Assembly: GCA_029204225.1 (NCBI GenBank) | Contig: CM055111.1 | Coordinates: 7,195,365 to 7,259,364, forward strand | Direction of reading: 5' to 3' | DNA length: 64,000 nt | Source of the DNA: Diphasiastrum complanatum | Lineage: Eukaryota > Streptophyta > Lycopodiopsida > Lycopodiales > Lycopodiaceae | In this document: in pieces, positions 36,831 to 64,000 of the stretch | How the letters are laid out: each line of letters starts with the position of its first letter | Numbering within the stretch: position 1 is the first letter of the stretch | Translations under genes and position numbers: made by a program | The notes under the pieces: generated by a model | The model's database searches: none | Told to the model about the DNA's origin: nothing | The model's input: the letters and a program-made list of their open reading frames with translations, nothing else

Positions 36831-38339
36831 TTGTGATTTTGAGGATTTTGATGATTTTGATGATTTTTTAAAACTAATAAATATGTACAAATTATTGCTT
36901 AGTTTCCTAAATAGTTAAAAGAAATCACACTTCTATTTTATAGTTTGCTTGAATGTGCTTCTTTTTTTCATGTGTACATCAATTTTAATTGTATATTTTG
37001 ACAAGTGTATTTTGTCAATATCATTAACATTCTTGTTAAAAAGATTGTAGATACAATTTAATTGTTGATTAGGGGATATGTCTTCTGTTGAGGAAGTGTC
37101 TCGAAACATGTATATTTATTTAATGTACAACAGCTATTATGTACTTAACATTTGAATTTGCAGCATTGTGTGTTGAATGCCTTCCATCCTCTATCTCTCC
37201 TCATCTGTGTTCGGGCAATCCTGCTTTGTCAGTCTAGCTGAACGAAGATTGAAAACTTTAAGACCACTTTACCCTTTCCCATTCCTAAATCCCCAAAGAA
37301 ACGATTTACTATGAATTTGTTTCTAGGAAATCTAAAACCCAAGATGAAAACAAAATGATTGGAACTACCCGAGATAGATTCAGTAAGCTAATTCTGAATT
37401 CATAGATTAAGAGATATGAGGAGATCAAGGGACTGAAAAGACTTTTCACCCAAAGCTGATCTTAACATATAAGATCAGATATGAAAGAAAGAAATTAGCA
37501 TAAACACAATATCTCCTAAAGTATAAGAAGCATTCAATTATGGATGCAATATTCTTTGGACACAAAGATTACAAGAAGTTCTTCCAAATCCACAAGAAAT
37601 ACAGCTCATATGAGCAGTAATCATGATTAAGCTTCTCTGAATTTTGGCTTGTCTACGAATCGCTAAGGAGTTGGGAAGAAAATGTAAAATTTGGAGCTTT
37701 GATTTAAGAGACAATGCCATGCTAATAGGAGTTCTTGGATGATCCACCATCTCCCTTGCACACACTAACCTTTTGAACTCTTTCTCTCACTCTCTATCTC
37801 TCCCTCTTTTCCTTTTCATTGTCTATTGCTCCTCAGAACTTAACTTTGCATCCAATCGTAGTAAATAGCTATAGTTTGAATATTTCATGTTTCCAATGCT
37901 GAAAATTTATAAGAAAAACCCAATACATGCAATGAACTAGACTCGGAAACAAGTTCAATACCCATGATCGATGATCTTAGAATCTAAACTTTTTGTTTAT
38001 GAGATTCTAAGGGTTCAAATTTGTTAACATCTGATTGATGTGAAGACTCAAGAATCTATCTTCCCAAACCATTGTATATGTATTTGGCCTTGGGCCATTT
38101 GGTCTTGCATAATTCTAAGAAAATCCTTCGGGGGAGGGGGTGTCCCCATCTTGACCCCTCAATAAATTTCTTGAATGAATGCTTTTGTGATTGAGTGATG
38201 TAATTACTCTGTTAAGCTTTGAGTTTTTTTTCAGATTTATTCATCAGTGTTTTGTTAAGACACAGTGTTTAAGTCAGGACTTTAGAATTTGGGAGACACA
38301 CTTCGAGTTCACACATAACCCTATTCATTTCTTCTTATG
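36831..38339. other. no gene recognised
   Basis: AT-rich intergenic sequence with only short unsupported ORFs. Confidence 0.45.
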
Positions 38340-38490
<151 letters not shown>

Positions 38491-38949
38491 TCTTGCTCTC
38501 CTAGTGCTCTACCATGTTGTGATTGTGATTGAAGAGAATGCTCGTGATTCCTATTGGATAGGCATCGATGGAATGATACTGAAAACAAAGGTGAGATAGA
38601 TTTGAGTAATGATAGCTCGCTAATGATGTAAGATATAAGCAAAATTTTACGATGAATGCTTGCAGTTTACTGTGAATTTCTTTGTGTAGTAGCAAACAAT
38701 CGGCTTGTATATTGTCATTTGATACTCCCACGATCAAACGCTATTCCAAGGAGCAAAAGTGGGCAAATTTTCAAGTATTCTATCAACCCTTTTGGCTTGT
38801 GATCGCTGGACAACAAGCTTACTGTTCATTATCATTATTGTTATGTCCATGGCCAGTACATAGGATACAATATATTCCTAGTCTTGGATACACGGTACTC
38901 CAGTGAAACAAGCTGTTAGTTATGCCACGTCATACTGGACGTGAATGTT

Positions 38950-39105
38950 ATGTCCATGGCCAGACGGAAAGGACTAATCAAACTATGGAAGATATTTTGA
39001 GGACGTATGTTTCTCCCACTGGTTGAGTTTGCATATGATAGTAGAAAACATTCTGCTACAGATTATAGTCCTTTTATGCTTATGTACGATTTTAAGTGAA
39101 GACAC
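38950..39105 (+). pseudogene. Ty3/gypsy integrase fragment
   Basis: About 50 codons in two frames: HGQTERTNQTMEDILRTYV, containing the catalytic Glu of the DDE integrase, then LPLVEFAYDSRKHSATDYSP and FMLMYDF. A gap of a few codons separates the halves, where WDxHLP would normally be. It is isolated, with no other gypsy part nearby on this strand. Confidence 0.75.
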
Positions 39106-39279
39106 TTTAGATACTTTAGATTTATAGGATGTTAATTCCAACCCTTCAAGGCACTCTACAATTTTTAGTGATCTAAAAGGAGTTGATGTATAACACATGT
39201 AGTAGGAGTGTGCCCCTCCTAGGAGATTGAATCGTCAAAGCTTTCCACCAAAGAGATTTCTTGGATGAAGCCTATTGCA

Positions 39280-40170
39280 ATTTTATGGAGGAGCCAACCA
39301 CTATAAAAGAAGCGATATTTGGTTTAAATGTAGAGCTTTGAAAATTAGTAATGAATAAAGAGTATTAATCTCTTATCAAGAATCAAATGTGGACTGTGAC
39401 AAATATGTCACTAAGTAAAAAGATTGTAAAGTGCAAACAAATTTTCAGAATAAAATACAAAGCTAATGGAAAGATTGACAAATGGAAAGCTCATTTGTTT
39501 GCCAAGGGCTTTTCTTAAATCCTTAACATTGACTTCATAGAAACTTTTAGACTCGTAGTCAAGCTTACTTCCATCAGACTTCTTTTAGCATTTGTAGCTG
39601 TAGCAAATCTTGAAGTTCATCGAATGGATGTTCAAACAACATTTTTGAATGGTGTTACTGAAGGAGACATATACATGTCACCACATGGACGGTTTCATAG
39701 GAACAACATTTTTTTATATTAAACATGGTTTTATACCTAGTTCAACAAGATCAAATGTTTACTTCAAGGTAGTAGCATTAGTTTTTATTTTCATCACTTA
39801 ATATGATGATAATAATTTACTTTTAAGTAATAGTCTTTTATTATTGCCCTACAAAGCCGAGTACATTGTTGCTACACATGCTACAAAAACAACGATCTGG
39901 TTAAGACACCTCTTATTAGATCTTGGTCTTACTCCTTCACAACCTATGACAATTTATTATAATAATCAAAATACTATAGCTTTATCTTTTAATCCTAGGT
40001 TTCATCCTAGGTCCAAGCACATTGAAATAAAGTATCACCCTGGCAAAGACAAAGTACTTGGTCAAGAAATCAAATTTACATTTTGTAGAACTCAGTTTAT
40101 GGTAGCTGACATTTTTAGAAAGGCATTATCAGTTAAAAAGCATAATAGGTTTGGCAATTGTTATATCTAA
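39280..40170 (+). pseudogene. Ty1/copia RT and RNase H fragment
   Basis: Begins in the N-terminal RT region (EEPTTIKEAIFG, NQMWTV, then IFRIKYKANGKIDKWKAHL). It continues to VKLTSIRLLLAFVAVANLEV and RMDVQTTFLNGVTEGDIYM at about 39680. An internal deletion follows; only KHGFIPSSTRSNVYFK and a Y-D-D remnant of the catalytic loop remain (about 39725-39810). RNase H C-terminal part at 39844-40170 is open: AEYIVATHATKTTIWLRHL, NPRFHPRSKHIEIKYH, and ADIFRKAL. The catalytic-site triplet D-N-Q is N-N-Q. Stops and the deletion make it inactive. Confidence 0.85.
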
Positions 40171-41783
40171 AGATCAAGGTTTTTCAAAATCCACATTAAG
40201 AGAGAGAGTTAGATTTCTATCTTTGATAAAATCAAGGATAATGTGGAGTTGATGTAAATACATGTACATACTTGTAAAATGTTATTTTGCAAAAATCTAG
40301 CAATCTAAGGTTGAATCAAGTCAGATCGAAATTCCAAGGTCGAAATAACATAGACTTCTAGGGTCGACATTGAAATTCTAGGGTCGAAATAAAAAAAAAT
40401 TTTAGGGTTGAATTGAATCAAAGTTCCAAGGTCAAAATAGGTTTCGATCTCTAGTAAAAAATTCAATACATAGGGTCAAATTCAAAATCTAGGACATTGA
40501 AGTGGTGGGTTGAAATAGAGTTTGATTGAATTGTGGGGCAACCACCATAGATGGATTTGTGAATCAATTACAAGCATAATTTTAAATAATAATAAACACA
40601 AGGTCATAAAGCAATGAGCCCTTGAGACCTAGCCTATGTCAGCTCACCTCAGTTTGAGAGAATTAGCTCAAGCATATTTTCAGCTACAAATGAGAGATGT
40701 TGTGAATAAAGTCGATCACCAATTCGAGACTCCCAATATTTGGTTTTTTTCCTCAATATAGGGTGCCATGTGAGGTTATGATGTGGCACCCTCTCTCTAT
40801 TGAGATAAAAAAAATAAAGTAGACAAGAACATTGTGATATACCACAAAGGCATTGCCACAAATTTTTTTAATTACAAAATGTGATTGGATATGAGGTAAT
40901 TAGCTATTCAAAATCCTAGTTGTCTTGGAACTATGCAAGTGGTTACTTAGCATTTCCTTTTCTTACCTAAAGGATTGAATTCAAATTAAATTGTGTGCAT
41001 GAGAAGGGATATGACAACAATAAAAAAAATATTTTGATTGATTTTGTAAATGCAAATAGATATTATTTAATCGATTATTGTCGTTGGTGACCACTAATGA
41101 TGTTGGTGTTGAGAGCCTAAGAATGCATGCAAGAAAAAGAGGGACTTAAGTTTTTTGCTATTCATGACTTGCGTATGAAGGGGCATTTCAAACATGGGCA
41201 TACATGCAAGAAAAGAGAGACAAATGAAATTTCTTGTTATTTACGACTTGCATATAGAGATGCATCTAAAGGATTGAGTTCTTGCAATAAAGTCCTTAGC
41301 AATGTGGCAAAGCTTTTTATGTGCACATACCTTTACGATTTAAAACATTGACTTCTGCATAAATGTCATTGACCAACTTGAACTCATAGTATTGCCTTTT
41401 GCAAGGCAATACCAAAAATGAAAATGCGAATACACAATAAAATTGGTTGGAGTTCCTTGGTTCCGCACTAGGAACTCCGCTTGGCTCGTCCTATTTGGGT
41501 GGAATAAGGGGCTCAACATCGTCAACATCCATCGCTAGTCAAGCCCTGATATTGTAATGTCGTGCATGATCCAAAGCCTGCACCCGTCACATTTTATCAT
41601 ACAATCTAAAGATTTTACATATGTTTAGGATCACTATCGAGAAGAGTCGATGTGACAAAAATGCCACGTGGCAACGATTTAAGTATTGTGGCATAAAAAA
41701 TACCATGCCATCATCCCATTGCCCCCATGGATGCCACGCCTTGTGAGAAAACCAAAGGAGGAGCATAATTAATAGCATTTCAA

Positions 41784-41785
<2 letters not shown>
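40171..41785. other. intergenic upstream of DCP5; degenerate GGGTCGAAAT phrases at 40290-40520
   Basis: After the copia RNase H a purine stretch AAGAGAGAGAGTTAGA (about 40198-40213) may be a worn PPT. From 40290 to 40520 phrases such as CTAGGGTCGAAAT, CCAAGGTCGAAAT and TTAGGGTTGAAT recur about seven times without fixed spacing. Beyond that, to the DCP5 5' region, no gene is recognised. No clear TATA box for DCP5 could be assigned. Confidence 0.45.

Positions 41786-41822
<37 letters not shown>
41786..41822. repeat. (GA)n tract just upstream of the DCP5 coding start
   Basis: About 18 GA units ending 138 bp before the ATG, followed by AAAGAGAGAG. GA-rich stretches are common in plant 5' UTRs and promoters. 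Whether it is transcribed cannot be told from the sequence. Confidence 0.9.
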
Positions 41823-41826
<4 letters not shown>

Positions 41827-41960
41827 AGAGAGTTCAGTTTAGGGATTGCAAACGAACACACAGGCGCTCATTAGAAGTTGAAAGTGCGAAGGATTAAGTA
41901 AGGGTGACGCAGCTGAGGCGTCGTATTACTGTTAGCTTTGGAAGGAGAAAGCGCGCAAGC

Positions 41961-62518
<20,558 letters not shown>

Positions 62519-64000
62519 TCCTCAAATGCAATCTAGCGACTCCTTTTACCTATTCAATGAGGATGTCCCATGGGTTTAATTTCTTTAATAGCATTTGGCA
62601 AGGGCTTTTGTGTAAATTGAAGCTTGCTATTGATTTTGAGTGACACTGTATTTCAATCAACCGAAGGATGAGAGCTGGAGATTTTAATAATTTGAGTAAC
62701 ATTTTGTTGACATGCTGCACTGCCAAAGTGAAATGGCAAGACTGTTTAATATTTAGGGTTGAATTTCTGCTTGCCTAGGCTGGAGTCCTCAATCTCACTA
62801 ATTTTGAGAGTTGCTGGATTGATGAGGCAGTTTGTCATTTTTTAAGGATTTTGCTACTTTTTCCCTAGAAATGTGGATCTCATGGGGTTTAGAGGATCCA
62901 AGCCATGGCCTACTTAGGAAATTCTCTGAAGGGGAAAGTGAATTTGAAATGAATTGGACTAGTCCAAGGAGAACTTTCTTCAATGTGATTCATGTTAGAT
63001 TTCGTATGAGATTAATATCATTATGCTCAATATTGACTTCTAGGTGCGAAAATGGAAGAATTTACATCCATCTGGTGAAGATGCCACTAAGCTTGGTCTT
63101 TTGGTTGCTTGAGAATTTTATAATTCACTTCTTTGAAGCTCAAATGGTACCACTCTTTCCTTGGAAAACAAACTCCGTTAAAATTGCTTTCCAGTTGTTT
63201 AGGTTACAATTTGTACAAGTGTTATTGAGTCAAATGCTTTCCAATTCTTTAGGTTACAATTTGTACAAGTGTTATTGAGTCAAAATGCTCCGCGGGTTAG
63301 AGTTTGCAATCTAGTTGGGTAAAGCCCAGAGGGCTTGTTATTTCTATCAGATATCACCCAGACATATGCCAGCAAAATTATATTGTTACAAGGAGAGGGG
63401 CTACAACTTGTCTCACATGCATTTGACAACTACGTTATTTCTCACAAGGTTGTGGCCTACAGGGAAATTTCGGTGCAAACGACCTGTCCTTATGGGCAAT
63501 ACTTGTGTGCTACTTTTTCCTGTGATGTATTTGCCGTGTGTCGAATTCATGATCTGTTTCAATGTGCAATATTGTTAAATTTAAGATTTTCAGGATGTAT
63601 TTTCCTTCTCTTTCTCCATGTTCATTTTGAGGCATCACTCCCTTAGAGCATGCTGTGTCTCATTTCTCCAGAGCTCCTGAATCTCTTAGGACCTGGCAGC
63701 CCTTTTTTGTCCTCAGCCGCCACCAGCTTGCACATTATGAAGTCGATGACATTTATTATAGTTTCCATTCTAAAAGCCCTTGTTAATTTGAAAATAAGGA
63801 GGAGGTGTTCAAGTTTGAGTCTTTCTAAGAGTTTAATTAATGGGAGATTTTGGTGGTGCTATTCTACCATTTGTTTTATATGTATGATTAACGTCTTACT
63901 TCTTCAACATTGGTCACAACATGAAAGGTGGTTCAAATGAGGTCAAATTTTCATATCTGCCTTACCTGGCATATCGAAGTGAAGTTGATGATGCTATCTG
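62519..64000. other. DCP5 3' UTR and downstream flank, no further gene recognised
   Basis: No clear AATAAA signal was seen within about 300 bp after the stop codon; AATAAT-like TTAATAATTT near 62690 is a weak candidate. ORFs between 62830 and 63940 show no domain and have atypical composition for coding sequence. Confidence 0.5.
63186..63285. repeat. 50-bp tandem duplication
   Basis: GCTTTCCAGTTGTTTAGGTT at 63186 and GCTTTCCAATTCTTTAGGTT at 63236 begin two copies that match over nearly their whole 50 bp (ending TTATTGAGTCAAA), with about two substitutions and one inserted A. Confidence 0.92.

Noticed and set aside
62832-63278. 148-residue ORF downstream of DCP5
   Set aside because: No recognisable motif; it crosses the 50-bp tandem duplication and lies in 3' flank with no gene structure.

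Overview
This is plant nuclear DNA from a large, repeat-rich genome. It holds one intact protein-coding gene and a dense set of decayed, nested transposable elements. The intact gene is a DCP5/LSM14-type mRNA decapping factor (CDS 41961-62518, + strand). Its 8 coding exons can be joined in frame from ATG to stop and encode 593 residues. Two introns are inflated by transposons: intron 1 is about 13.3 kb and intron 5 about 3.9 kb. Long TE-filled introns, many Ty1/copia and Ty3/gypsy relics, L1-like LINEs and very long (CT/GA)n tracts fit a large-genome land plant such as a gymnosperm or fern. The species cannot be fixed from sequence alone.

Layout. 1-1420: copia gag/protease/integrase relic (+). 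3.1-5.7 kb: a small unknown TE-like ORF and a copia gag/protease relic (-), next to a solo LTR with a perfect 5-bp target duplication. 5.8-7.7 kb: microsatellites and a ~190-bp tandem repeat. 8.0-9.9 kb: copia protease/integrase (-) plus a repeated block of unknown nature. 9.9-13.9 kb: a mosaic of three Ty3/gypsy pieces, two with chromodomains. 14.0-15.5 kb: LINE ORF1 and endonuclease (-). 18.9-21.9 kb: 5' half of a copia element (tandem repeats, tRNA-primer site, leader, gag, protease). 22.7-26.6 kb: LTR pieces and a second copy of the unknown block. 27.4-29.3 kb: copia RT/RNase H with a (CT)n expansion inside the RNase H codons. 29.9-31.2 kb: broken gene of a DNA-transposon-like protein with a BAH-like segment. 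31.9-35.6 kb: a long but decayed copia element. 36.0-36.8 kb: ~285-bp tandem repeats. 38.9-40.2 kb: gypsy and copia fragments.

41.8-62.5 kb is the DCP5 gene. Intron 1 holds a gypsy gag relic (-), a LINE RT relic (-), a 4.2-kb LTR element with matching 5-bp target duplications (49399-53600) and a copia RNase H relic (-). Intron 5 holds a LINE (-), itself interrupted by a 634-bp hAT-like element with an 8-bp target duplication. All recognisable coding relics in the introns lie antisense to the gene. 62.5-64.0 kb is 3' flank with no recognised gene.

I found no bacterial-type system, CRISPR array, tRNA or rRNA gene. The points most worth checking are the nested insertions whose order can be read from target duplications, the in-frame (CT)n expansion inside a reverse-transcriptase polyprotein, the unknown block shared by two copia-associated loci, and the BAH-like transposon protein.
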